Assembly (NCBI RefSeq): GCF_013408555.1
Contig: NZ_JACBZN010000001.1
Coordinates: forward strand, 3,038,001 to 3,102,000
DNA: 64,000 bases
Origin: Aeromicrobium tamlense
GTDB lineage: Bacteria > Actinomycetota > Actinomycetes > Propionibacteriales > Nocardioidaceae
Direction: 5' to 3'
In this document: piece by piece, positions 43,255 through 55,158 of the stretch
How the letters are laid out: the number at the start of each line of letters is the position of its first letter
Position numbering within the stretch: position 1 is the first letter of the stretch
The notes under the pieces: model-generated
Database searches by the model: none
The model's input: only the letters and a program-made list of their open reading frames with translations
What the model was told of the DNA's origin: nothing
Position numbers and translations under genes: made by a program

Positions 43255-44052
43255 TCAGGCGTCGGGCGCGATCCAGGCCATCGCCGACACCGTGACAGCG
43301 GTGACCGAGGCGACGGCGCCGAGCACCAGGGAGGCGTCGACGAAGCCGTCCATCCCCTCCACCGGACGCACGCCGATCAGCACGATCGCGATCAGGGCGG
43401 CGACGGCGCCGACCAGCGCAGTGGGCAGCACGGCCCGAGCCCTCGCCCGACGACCGCCCTGCACCACGACGGCCACCGCGAACCAGCCGAGCGCGACCAC
43501 GAGCGCAGCGACGACATCGGCGGGCCGGTGCCACCCCGCGACGATCGTCGAGAGGCCGGTCAGCCCGACGGCGAACGTGCCGAGTCCCGCCACGGCGGCC
43601 CGCGCCCCCGCCGGCACGACCAGCATCAGCGCGGCGACGACCGACGCGGCCACCGTGACGTGCCCGCTCGGCAGCGAGTTGTGGAAGCCGTACCCGAGGT
43701 CGGGCCGCTCGAGGACACCCTGCTTGAGGACCTGCGTGGTGACGTTCGCGCCCACGATCACGACCGCCGCGCCGATGACGGCGCGCCAGTGGTGGCGCCG
43801 GGCGGCCAGCAGCAGGCACACGACCGCGAGCGTCGCGCCGGACCAGATCGGCACGCGCCCCAGGATCGACAGCAGGGTCAGCTCGGCCTCGCGCCCGGCT
43901 GCCACCGTGAGCATCGCGTGCTCGTCGGCGGCCTGGCCGCGCTCGGACATCAGGGCGACGCGCACGAGCACGACGAACGCGGTGACGGCGGCGGCGCCGA
44001 CCACCAGCGCCGGCCCCGACACCCGTGACGGGACGCGGGTCGTGGAGCTCAC
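43255..44052 (-). CDS. PAP2-family membrane phosphatase
   Basis: A 265-residue membrane protein with about six helices and the three PAP2 motifs: KQGVLERPD (first), PSGHVTV (second, near residue 150) and a WHRPADVVAA third motif. Family members dephosphorylate lipid phosphates such as undecaprenyl diphosphate or phosphatidic acid. The frame is open far upstream over gyrB, but GTG 44052 gives a sensible start; its Shine-Dalgarno is very close, so the start is uncertain. It is divergent from gyrB. Confidence 0.82.
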   Translation of the reverse strand: MSSTTRVPSRVSGPALVVGAAAVTAFVVLVRVALMSERGQAADEHAMLTVAAGREAELTLLSILGRVPIWSGATLAVVCLLLAARRHHWRAVIGAAVVIVGANVTTQVLKQGVLERPDLGYGFHNSLPSGHVTVAASVVAALMLVVPAGARAAVAGLGTFAVGLTGLSTIVAGWHRPADVVAALVVALGWFAVAVVVQGGRRARARAVLPTALVGAVAALIAIVLIGVRPVEGMDGFVDASLVLGAVASVTAVTVSAMAWIAPDA

Positions 44053-44234
44053 CCCTCCACTTTCCCAGACCGTGGGTGACAGCCAGGTTGCGGAGAGCCT
44101 CGCGGACGCCCCAGAAGGCTCGTGGACGATGGGAACCTTGATCGACCCCCTCGTCGTGACTCCCAGCGGCCTTCTAGCGCCGTTCAGCGGCACTTGTGGA
44201 TGAAGGAACAACGCTCCACAGAAGGTGTCGTGCC

Positions 44235-44263
44235 GTGAGACGCACAGAATGGCCCCGTATACT
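44235..44263 (+). promoter_or_regulatory. gyrB promoter
   Basis: TATACT at 44258-44263 is a near-consensus -10, with GTGAGA (44235-44240) 17 bases upstream as -35. The -10 ends six bases before the GTG at 44270, so transcription should begin at the start codon itself. Confidence 0.72.
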
Positions 44264-44269
44264 GGTTCA

Positions 44270-46255
<1,986 letters not shown>

Positions 46256-46319
46256 CCTCCACCTCCCCGGTGGTCGGCGGCGCGCTGCGTAGCCCGGCCA
46301 CAGACAGAAGGACACAGAA

Positions 46320-48882
<2,563 letters not shown>

Positions 48883-48890
<8 letters not shown>

Positions 48891-49848
48891 GCAGAAGCCG
48901 GAGAACGGTCAGCAGAACGGCATGCCTGCCAAGAACGCCAAGGCGAACGGGACGACCCCTTCGGTCACCGCGCGCCGGCCGCTGAGCAAGGCGGAGTACG
49001 CGCGCACCACCAAGGCATCGCCCGACGCGACCTCGGTGATCCCGGCGGTCCGTGACGACCAGCCGGCCCCGCCGAAGGCGCCCGCGCCGTCGGCCGACGA
49101 CCGTCCCACGCAGACGATGAAGGCCGTGCCGGCCCAGCCGGTGGCGAAGCCTGAGCCGAAGAAGGCCGAGCCGAAGAAGGCGCCCTCGCGTCCTGAGGCC
49201 AAGGCTGCTCCGGCGCCGAAGGGTCCGGGCGCGGGTGCTGCCGTCGGTGGCGCCGCTGCCGCTGCCGGGGGTGCCGCTGCCGCCGCGTCGGCGTCCACGC
49301 AGGCCGCGGCCGCTCCGGCTGCCGCCCCTGCCGCCGCGCCGGCGACGACTCCCGCCGCGAAGCCTCAGCAGAAGGCCGAGCCGAAGCCGGCTCCCGCCAA
49401 GAAGCAGAAGCCCGAGCCCAAGAAGGCGCCGAAGCAGGCAGAGTCCGCGGGCGAGGTCACCAAGACCGCTCCGGCGGCCTCGGGTCGCTCCGCGCGCCTC
49501 AAGCTCAGCCACGTCGAGCCGTGGAGCGTCACGAAGATGGCGTTCGTCGTCTCGGTGGCGCTCATGGTCGTCAGCGTCGTCGCGGTCACGGTGTTCTGGC
49601 TGGTCATGCAGATCACCGGCGTCTGGGGCGCCCTGAACGACAGCGTCTCCAACGTGCTCGCCGACGACGCCTCCGGCTTCGACATCACCGAGTACCTGGG
49701 CTTCGGCCGGGTCGTCGGCCTGACGCTCCTCGTGTCGAGCCTCAACGTCATCTTCATGACGGCCCTCGCCACGATCGCCGCCCACCTCTACAACCTCGCC
49801 TCCGGCATCCTCGGCGGCATCGAGATGACGTTCGGCGAGCGCCAGTAA
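48883..49848 (+). CDS. DUF3566 membrane protein
   Basis: A 321-residue protein almost always found after gyrA in actinomycetes. The first 200 residues are Lys/Pro/Ala-rich and low in complexity. The C-terminal DUF3566 domain begins [18 protein letters not shown], with two membrane helices (about 220-247 and 280-310) joined by an extracellular loop. Function unknown; a link to the envelope or gyrase is only contextual. It ends at a very long palindromic terminator. Confidence 0.9.
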
Positions 49849-49872
49849 CGCCTGCAGCCGCCCCTCCCCGCG

Positions 49873-49925
49873 AGTGGCGCGAAACGGCCCGCCACTCGAC
49901 GAGTGGCGGGCCGTTTCGCGCCACT
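49873..49925. terminator. 53-base perfect palindrome after the gyr operon
   Basis: AGTGGCGCGAAACGGCCCGC then CACTC (49873-49897) pairs perfectly with 49901-49925 around a GAC. The whole is symmetric about A49899. It is an unusually strong hairpin ending the gyrB-gyrA-DUF3566 unit. Confidence 0.85.
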
Positions 49926-50005
49926 GGACGGCACGTGATCCACCACTCGCCGACCCGATTGGAACTCGCCGGGGACCTTCGGGTAATCTCTTCTATTGCT
50001 GCCCG

Positions 50006-50080
50006 GGGCCTATAGCTCAGCTCGGTTAGAGCGCTTCCCTGATAAGGAAGAGGTCGATGGTTCAAGTCCATCTAGGCCCA
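50006..50080 (+). tRNA. tRNA-Ile (GAT)
   Basis: Full cloverleaf: acceptor GGGCCTA/TAGGCCC, anticodon stem CTTCC/GGAAG with anticodon GAT at 50041-50043, and TTCAAGTCC T-loop. Discriminator A at 50080; CC but not CCA is encoded. Placement after gyrA is standard in actinomycetes. Confidence 0.97.
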
Positions 50081-50097
50081 CCGAAGGAGGAATCGAC

Positions 50098-50211
50098 GTG
50101 AAGAAGATCCTCACCCTGGCACTCGCGGTCGCCGGAGCCGTCTGGTTCTCCAGCCGCCGCAAGGCCGCTGCGCAGCCCGATCCCTGGGCGCAGCACAGCG
50201 ACTCCGTCTGA
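50098..50211 (+). CDS. DLW-39 family small protein
   Basis: A 37-residue protein: VKKILTLALAVAGAVWF, a short membrane-type helix, then a basic patch (SSRRKAAA) and an acidic/polar end with the PWAQHSDSV motif, where most relatives have DLW. The family is found between tRNA-Ile and tRNA-Ala downstream of gyrA in Actinobacteria, exactly as here. Shine-Dalgarno AAGGAGG seven bases before the GTG. Function unknown. Confidence 0.85.
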   Translation: MKKILTLALAVAGAVWFSSRRKAAAQPDPWAQHSDSV

Positions 50212-50223
50212 CACACCCACCAC

Positions 50224-50299
50224 GGGGCCTTGGCGCAATTGGTAGCGCACCTGCTTTGCAAGCAGGGGGTTAGGGGTTCGAGTCCCCTAGGCTCCACCA
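50224..50299 (+). tRNA. tRNA-Ala (TGC)
   Basis: Cloverleaf with acceptor GGGGCCT/AGGCTCC, anticodon stem CCTGC/GCAGG, anticodon TGC at 50257-50259, and GGTTCGAGTCC T-arm. The 3' CCA is encoded. Confidence 0.97.
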
Positions 50300-50371
50300 C
50301 TCACTGCTGGCCCTCCTTGGATGCCCGCCGATGCGGCCTCGAACGTGGTCTCCAGCTGACACGCTGACCCT

Positions 50372-50989
50372 GTGAGCTCCTGGACAGGCGGACCGTGAGG
50401 ACCCGAGTGGTCGGCACCTCCGGCGCACTCGCCGCCGCCGTCGCGAACGCGTCGCTGGGTCATCGTCGCCGTGGTCGTGACCCTCGCCGTTCCCGTCGTC
50501 GCGTTCGTGGGTATGTGGGGCATGTGGGGCACGTGGGCCTGGGGGATGTACGCCTATGCCACGCACGACCGGCTCGGGTTCATCGAGAACAGTACGGTCA
50601 TCGCCGCCGTGGAGGAGCCATGCGCGGAGATGGTCCGATCCGCGAAGGGCGGGTTGCCAGAACAGCCCGCTCAGCGGTCGACAGCCCTGACCGCGTTCCG
50701 TTCGACGGCACGTAGCATCCCGACTGCGATCGAATCGGTGCCGGCGCGGGAACTCGGGAAAGACCTGCCCGCCGCGTGGTGGGCCGAGGACTGGACCACG
50801 CTGCTGAGTGCCGTCGACGAGTACGCGTCGTCCCTTCGTCAGAAGGGCATGAAAGCACGGTTCGCCATGCCACTGACCGAAGACGGAGTCTCGATCGTGA
50901 CTCGAATGAACATGGCCGCACCGGAAGGGCGTGCGGTGCCCGACATGCTGGTCGCCCTCGACCCTTCGGCACCGGTCGCCGCCGACTGA
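50372..50989 (+). pseudogene. single-helix membrane protein, frame interrupted by TGA
   Basis: From GTG 50372 the frame reads VSSWTGGP, a TGA at 50396-50398, then GPEWSAPPAHSPPPSRTRRW and a membrane helix (VIVAVVVTLAVPVVAFVGMW). This is the usual build of an actinobacterial Pro-rich, single-helix protein, which suggests that the TGA is a nonsense mutation (CGA to TGA). An intact 172-residue ORF remains from GTG 50471 to 50989, starting inside the helix. The extracellular part (about 130 residues) has two or more Trp and one Cys and matches nothing I know. It could still be translated from 50471. Confidence 0.5.
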
Positions 50990-51029
50990 TCCGACCGCAA
51001 CGCTGGAGGTCCGCCCTACGATCGTCAGC

Positions 51030-51059
51030 ATGCAGAGACTGATCGTGGGTGCCCGATGA
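51030..51059 (+). CDS. possible 9-residue leader peptide before the NUDIX gene
   Basis: ATG CAG AGA CTG ATC GTG GGT GCC CGA TGA encodes MQRLIVGAR. Its stop overlaps the NUDIX ATG (ATGA at 51056). TACGAT ends seven bases before the ATG, so the transcript may start at this codon. The NUDIX gene has no Shine-Dalgarno, so coupling through this leader would explain its translation. Confidence 0.35.
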   Translation: MQRLIVGAR

Positions 51060-51706
51060 CCGCGGGGATCGACACGCCGGACCGCCGGGGGCGCATCGGA
51101 CTGCACCTCACCGGGCGGGACCTGGACCGCAACCCCGACGTCGTCGTGAAAGACGTCGAGGTGCTCGCGAACGACTGGTACGTCCTGCGGGCGACGACGT
51201 TCGAGCAGCGGATGTCCGACGGCACGTGGCGCACGGAGCGGCGCGAGACCTACGACCGTGGTGACGGCGCCACGATCCTGCTCTATGACGCCGACGCCAG
51301 GACCATCCTCCTGACGCGGCAGTTCCGCTTTCCCGTCTACGTCAACGGGCACCCCGACGGGATGCTGATCGAGACCGCCGCGGGACTGCTCGACGAGGAC
51401 GACGCCGAGGCCGCGATCCGGCGCGAGGCCGCCGAGGAGACCGGCATCGAGGTCGGGCCCGTGCAGCACGTCTTCGACGTGTTCATGAGCCCCGGCTCCG
51501 TCACGGAGCGGCTCCACTTCTTCGCCGCGCCCTACCGCTCGGACGACGCGCACGAGACCCGCCACGGCGTCGCCCACGAGGGCGAGGACATCGAGATCGT
51601 CGAGCTCGGCATCGACGAGGCGCGCGCCGCGATCGGGACCGACATCGTCGACGCCAAGACGATCATGCTGATCCAGTGGGCGCTTCTCGACGGCCCTTTC
51701 GCCTGA
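51056..51706 (+). CDS. NUDIX hydrolase (NudK/ADP-sugar pyrophosphatase-like)
   Basis: A 216-residue NUDIX protein of the nucleotide-sugar pyrophosphatase group. The Nudix box is in GLLDEDDAEAAIRREAAEET plus GIEVG (residues about 109-133; GX5EX7REUXEEXGU form), preceded by QFRFPVYVNGHPDGMLIETAAG. It would hydrolyse a nucleoside diphosphate sugar such as GDP-mannose or ADP-ribose to the monophosphates. The ATG overlaps a short upstream ORF. It converges on an HNH gene. Confidence 0.86.
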   Translation: MTAGIDTPDRRGRIGLHLTGRDLDRNPDVVVKDVEVLANDWYVLRATTFEQRMSDGTWRTERRETYDRGDGATILLYDADARTILLTRQFRFPVYVNGHPDGMLIETAAGLLDEDDAEAAIRREAAEETGIEVGPVQHVFDVFMSPGSVTERLHFFAAPYRSDDAHETRHGVAHEGEDIEIVELGIDEARAAIGTDIVDAKTIMLIQWALLDGPFA

Positions 51707-51733
51707 GGCGCTGTCCGACCCGCGTGTCAGGGA

Positions 51734-52648
51734 TCAGCTCGCGTCGAGAAATGCCTGGTATCGAGCCTCGAGCAGCAACCGATCGGGGTGCTGTGCTCGC
51801 CGTTCCGGAATCACCATCAGCCTCTTGCCATGGAACTCTTGGATGCCGTGTCGCAGCATCGGACCGTCGACTTCCTGCAAGACGGCGGCGTTGACGCGGA
51901 CCTCATACGACGGCGTGATCCCCACGATCCTCCGGTCATAGGCAGCATGGTGCATCTTGCACAGTGACAGACCATTGGTGACCACCGGACGTCCGCCAGC
52001 GCCATCCTCCTGAATGTGGGCCGCGTCGAGAAGATCGCTGTGGCGAAGCGAGCAGACGGCGCACGACGTGCGGTAGGCGCGTAATACGGCTGCTCGGAAA
52101 GGTCGCTGATGCAGGCGGAGTTTGGTGAGCTGCTCGCGGTAAGAGGGATCGAGTTCGATGTCCACCTGCGAGGCAGCGATGTCGGGTTGAGGAACCGCGT
52201 CGATATCGACGACGAACTGCAAATCTGCCCGCTCCTCGCCGATCAAGTAGATGGGGTAGAGCGCGCTATAGCCGCCAGGCACTCCCTGCCACCAGATCAG
52301 AGGAAGCTGTTCCGCCATCGCCTCGCGCAAGGCACGGTTTTGATAGTGATGGGGATCGTCGCCGCGCATCTTGTACCGGTAGAGCCCGTCGCCTCCCACG
52401 TTGTCGTCATACGGCCGAAGACTCTCGTCTGATCGGTAGACCGTGCGGAACGAGAGCGCCGCCTGAAGATTCCCCGGCTTCCAGATTCCCTGCTGAGTCG
52501 GCATCAGGCGAATGGTCTCGCCTGCCAACGAAAGGCCAGTGGTGTCCTGCTGCGTGAATGTTTCGTGACCCGCTGCTCGCTGACGGTCGAGCCACGCGAA
52601 CGCAGCATGCCGGATGGCGAGCTCGCGCAGCCTTTCCTCAGGAGTCAC
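51734..52648 (-). CDS. HNH endonuclease of putative restriction type
   Basis: A 304-residue protein. The last third is an HNH domain: CAVCSLRHSDLLDAAHI (C, C, then AAH), an N in VTNGLSLCKMHHAAYD, near residues 195-240. The first 180 residues form a separate domain (GETIRLMPTQQGIWKPGNLQ, SFRTVYRSDE, ALREAMAEQLPLIWWQGV) typical of stand-alone HNH restriction-like proteins that may sense DNA. The region is visibly lower in GC than its neighbours, with more A/T at third positions, suggesting transfer. No methylase is next to it, which would fit a nuclease that acts on modified DNA. The GTG has AATGAT six bases upstream. Confidence 0.8.
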   Translation of the reverse strand: MTPEERLRELAIRHAAFAWLDRQRAAGHETFTQQDTTGLSLAGETIRLMPTQQGIWKPGNLQAALSFRTVYRSDESLRPYDDNVGGDGLYRYKMRGDDPHHYQNRALREAMAEQLPLIWWQGVPGGYSALYPIYLIGEERADLQFVVDIDAVPQPDIAASQVDIELDPSYREQLTKLRLHQRPFRAAVLRAYRTSCAVCSLRHSDLLDAAHIQEDGAGGRPVVTNGLSLCKMHHAAYDRRIVGITPSYEVRVNAAVLQEVDGPMLRHGIQEFHGKRLMVIPERRAQHPDRLLLEARYQAFLDAS

Positions 52649-52890
52649 ACCGAGATCATTCCAGGATCGTCGGTCGTGTGTGCCGACTTTGTCGGGCTTT
52701 GCTTCGCGCCGTGAGGTGAAGGGCTGCAGCTGAGCTCTGGCGCAAATGACCGCGGGGCCCCATGCCTGACCTGCAGGGACGCGTTCTCATCCGACGAGCG
52801 GCTTCGTCTCGACTGCGGTACCAAGGAATGAGAGGGCCCGGCGCACCAGCGTCGACCGACGCAGCCGCGGCCCGCGGACGGAGAAGTGCG

Positions 52891-53481
52891 ATGGACAACG
52901 TCGACACCTGGGTCTGGATCCTGATCGCCGTCGTGGCGGTCCTGCTGCTGCTGGCGCTCGTGGCCGCGCTGGCGAAGAGGGGGAGCAAGGCCAAGGAGGA
53001 GCGCCGACTGGAGCAGGAGCGCCGTCACCGCGAGGAGGCCGCGCAGCTGCGCGACGAGGCTCGGGAGGCCTCGGTCACCGCGAACCAGACCGCGGCGGGC
53101 GCCGCCGCGGCTCGGGCTGACGCCGATCAGGCGCGCCTCGATGCCGAGCGACTCGAGCGTCAGGCGAAGGACCTCGAGCACGAGGCCAACGAGACCAAGC
53201 AGCACGCCGATCACCGCCTGTCGAAGGCGGACGAGATCGACCCGGACGTCATCACCGACAAGGACGGCAACGTGGTGCACCGGAACGAGACCGCCGATCA
53301 ACCGCTGGCCGGGGAGCAGCACGAGCACCACGTCGGCGAGCGCGCCGTGACGGACGAGAACGGCAACGTGCAGTACGGCGACACGCCGGGCGACCAGCCC
53401 GGCGACGCGCGGTACGACGAGACCCGCGAGGACGTGCTCCGCTCGGAGCCCGACACCGGACCGGACACGCCGCGCCGCTGA
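52891..53481 (+). CDS. membrane-anchored acidic coiled-coil protein
   Basis: A 196-residue protein of unknown function. One membrane helix (residues about 8-30, WVWILIAVVAVLLLLALVAA) is followed by a long charged coiled coil (about 32-110, Glu/Arg/Ala-rich). The acidic tail contains two copies of a short motif: VITDKDGNVVHR near 128 and AVTDENGNVQYGD near 156. The frame is open to 52762, but ATG 52891 has GGAGAAG upstream. The 242 bases before it contain nothing I recognise. Confidence 0.65.
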   Translation: MDNVDTWVWILIAVVAVLLLLALVAALAKRGSKAKEERRLEQERRHREEAAQLRDEAREASVTANQTAAGAAAARADADQARLDAERLERQAKDLEHEANETKQHADHRLSKADEIDPDVITDKDGNVVHRNETADQPLAGEQHEHHVGERAVTDENGNVQYGDTPGDQPGDARYDETREDVLRSEPDTGPDTPRR

Positions 53482-53559
53482 CGGTGACCGCCCGCTCTCG
53501 GTCCTGAATCGGCTCCTCGCGGCTCTCCATCCACACGGACGAGCACGACGGAGGACGAC

Positions 53560-53736
53560 ATGAGCGAGAGCGAGGCGTGAGCCGTGGTCGCCCTGGTGCT
53601 CGCGTTCCTGTGCGGCATGGCCTTCACCGTGTCGGTGGCCGTCCTGTTGGCCACCGGCATGGTGACCCGGGCCGTCGCCTCGTTCTCGCTCGCCGAGGAG
53701 GACCCGGGAGTGGACGACTTCGCCCACCTCCGATGA
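53560..53736 (+). pseudogene. small membrane protein, frame interrupted by TGA
   Basis: ATG 53560 has a good GGAGGA and reads MSESEA, then TGA (53578-53580), then continues in the same frame as AVVALVLAFLCGMAFTVSVA, one membrane helix and an acidic end to 53736. The intact remainder from GTG 53584 is 50 residues. A change of CGA to TGA would give this pattern. Either the gene is broken or a start at 53584 is used. Confidence 0.5.
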
Positions 53737-53752
53737 CCGCGGCAGACGCCCG

Positions 53753-53788
53753 GTTTGTCCCCAGCTGTGCACAGACGTGTGGACAAAC
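53753..53788. other. dyad with perfect DnaA box outside oriC
   Basis: GTTTGTCCCCA (53753-53763) and TGTGGACAAAC (53778-53788) form an inverted pair with one mismatch; the right half contains the perfect DnaA box TTGTCCACA on the minus strand. Between them is the palindrome CTGTGCACAG. It lies in a 145-base gap. It could bind DnaA or act as a terminator. Confidence 0.5.
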
Positions 53789-53881
53789 TACGCCGATGTG
53801 ATTCCTGCGATTCCGGGCGATTTCGCGTGCCGACCCGCCCGGCCACCATCCGCGACGCTCCGTCCTCAGTAGGATGGTCGA

Positions 53882-54430
53882 ATGCCGCTGATCGCCCCTG
53901 ACGCCCTGCGCGCGGCGGGCGTCGTGAGCGTCGTCGCGGCGACGATCGAGGGCGGCTGGATGGGGTTCGCCCTGTTCTTCCTCGTGCTCGGCGGCCTGTT
54001 CATCCCGCGAGCGATCGGCACCGGCCCCGCGCTCGACGTCGCCTACTGCGGCACCCTCCTGCTCGGCGGATGGGCCGCGCAGCTCGATTGGTACCTCGCG
54101 GTCCCGGAGCTCGACATCGTGGTCCACGCCGCGGCCACCGGCCTCATCGCCGCGCTCACGTGGCAGGTCCTGGTGAAGGTCGGCGCGCTGCCGGCCCACG
54201 ACGACCCGCGCATCGCGCGACCCCGTCTCGGCGCGTTCATCGTCACGATCACCACCGCCGTCGCCCTCGCCGTCGTGTGGGAGTTCCTCGAGTGGATGGG
54301 CCACACGTGGCTCGACGACCGCATCCAGGTGGGGTACGACGACACCGTCGGCGACCTGGCCGCCGGCGCCATCGGGGCGGTCGTCGCGGCACTCGTCGTC
54401 AGCCGCACCTCCGCCGCGGAGCCGCGATGA
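53882..54430 (+). CDS. DUF2238-like membrane protein
   Basis: A 182-residue membrane protein with about five helices. The C-terminal block WEFLEWMGHTWLDDRIQ..GYDDTVGDLAAGAIG matches the YjdF/DUF2238 type, where WExxEW and GYDDTxxDL are conserved. Function unknown. TAGGAT ends exactly six bases before the ATG. The stop overlaps the glycosyltransferase ATG (ATGA), so the two form one unit. Confidence 0.72.
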   Translation: MPLIAPDALRAAGVVSVVAATIEGGWMGFALFFLVLGGLFIPRAIGTGPALDVAYCGTLLLGGWAAQLDWYLAVPELDIVVHAAATGLIAALTWQVLVKVGALPAHDDPRIARPRLGAFIVTITTAVALAVVWEFLEWMGHTWLDDRIQVGYDDTVGDLAAGAIGAVVAALVVSRTSAAEPR

Positions 54431-55158
54431 CAGCGCGCACCGTCTCGGTCGTCATCCCCGTCCACGACGACGCCGCCGAGCTGGCTGAGTGCCTGCGCCT
54501 CCTGGCGGCCCAGACCGTCACACCGCTCGAGGTCGTCGTGGTCGACAACGCGAGCGCCGACGACTCGGCTGCCGTCGCCGAGGCCGCGGGAGCCCGCGTG
54601 GTCCCCGAGCCGCGCCTGGGGATCCCGCCCGCCGCGGCCACCGGCTACGACGCCGCCCGCGGCGAGGTGATCGCGCGGCTCGACGCCGACTCGCGGCCCG
54701 GCCCGGACTGGGTCGCGCAGGTCACTCGCGCGATGGCCGATCCCCGCGTCGACGCGGTCACCGGCGCCGGCTACTTCCACGACCTCCCGCCCGTCCTGCG
54801 GCAGATCGCCACGGTGGTCTACCTCGGCGCCTATTACGTGCTGACCTACCTCGCGCTCGCTCACCACCCGTTGTGGGGATCGAGCATGGCCGTCCGCCGC
54901 ACCACGTGGGAGCGGGTGCGCGACCGGGTGCACCGGTTCGACGACGTCCACGACGACATGGACCTCGCCTTCGTGCTGGGACCGGAGTCCGTCATCCGCT
55001 ACGACCGTTCGCTGCGGCTGGCGGTGTCGGGCCGCTCGGTGCGCGGCCGCGCCCAGCTGGCGCGCCGGATGGACCGCGCCGTCACCACCCTGCGGCTCAA
55101 CTGGGCCGAGCGACCGCCGTGGGTGCGGTGGCAGGACCGCTTCCGCGCCGTCAGGTGA
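54427..55158 (+). CDS. family 2 glycosyltransferase
   Basis: A 243-residue GT-A glycosyltransferase: VSVVIPVHDDAAELAECL (residues about 6-23), VVVDNASADDS (39-49), the DXD-like RLDADSRPG near 81 and a hydrophobic segment VVYLGAYYVLTYLALA near 130 that may touch the membrane. The acceptor is unknown. It converges on crtEb, overlapping by eight bases at the 3' ends. Since C50 carotenoids are often glucosylated, a CrtX-like role is possible, but it is on the opposite strand from the crt operon. Confidence 0.8.
   Translation: MTARTVSVVIPVHDDAAELAECLRLLAAQTVTPLEVVVVDNASADDSAAVAEAAGARVVPEPRLGIPPAAATGYDAARGEVIARLDADSRPGPDWVAQVTRAMADPRVDAVTGAGYFHDLPPVLRQIATVVYLGAYYVLTYLALAHHPLWGSSMAVRRTTWERVRDRVHRFDDVHDDMDLAFVLGPESVIRYDRSLRLAVSGRSVRGRAQLARRMDRAVTTLRLNWAERPPWVRWQDRFRAVR

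Noticed and set aside
44225..44269. Earlier gyrB starts (44225, ATG 44249)
   Set aside because: They precede or overlap the -10 TATACT, and the extra residues do not resemble GyrB N-termini.
49996..50211. 71-codon frame running through tRNA-Ile
   Set aside because: The 5' part is tRNA sequence; the real gene is the 37-codon DLW-39 ORF from GTG 50098 with its own ribosome site.
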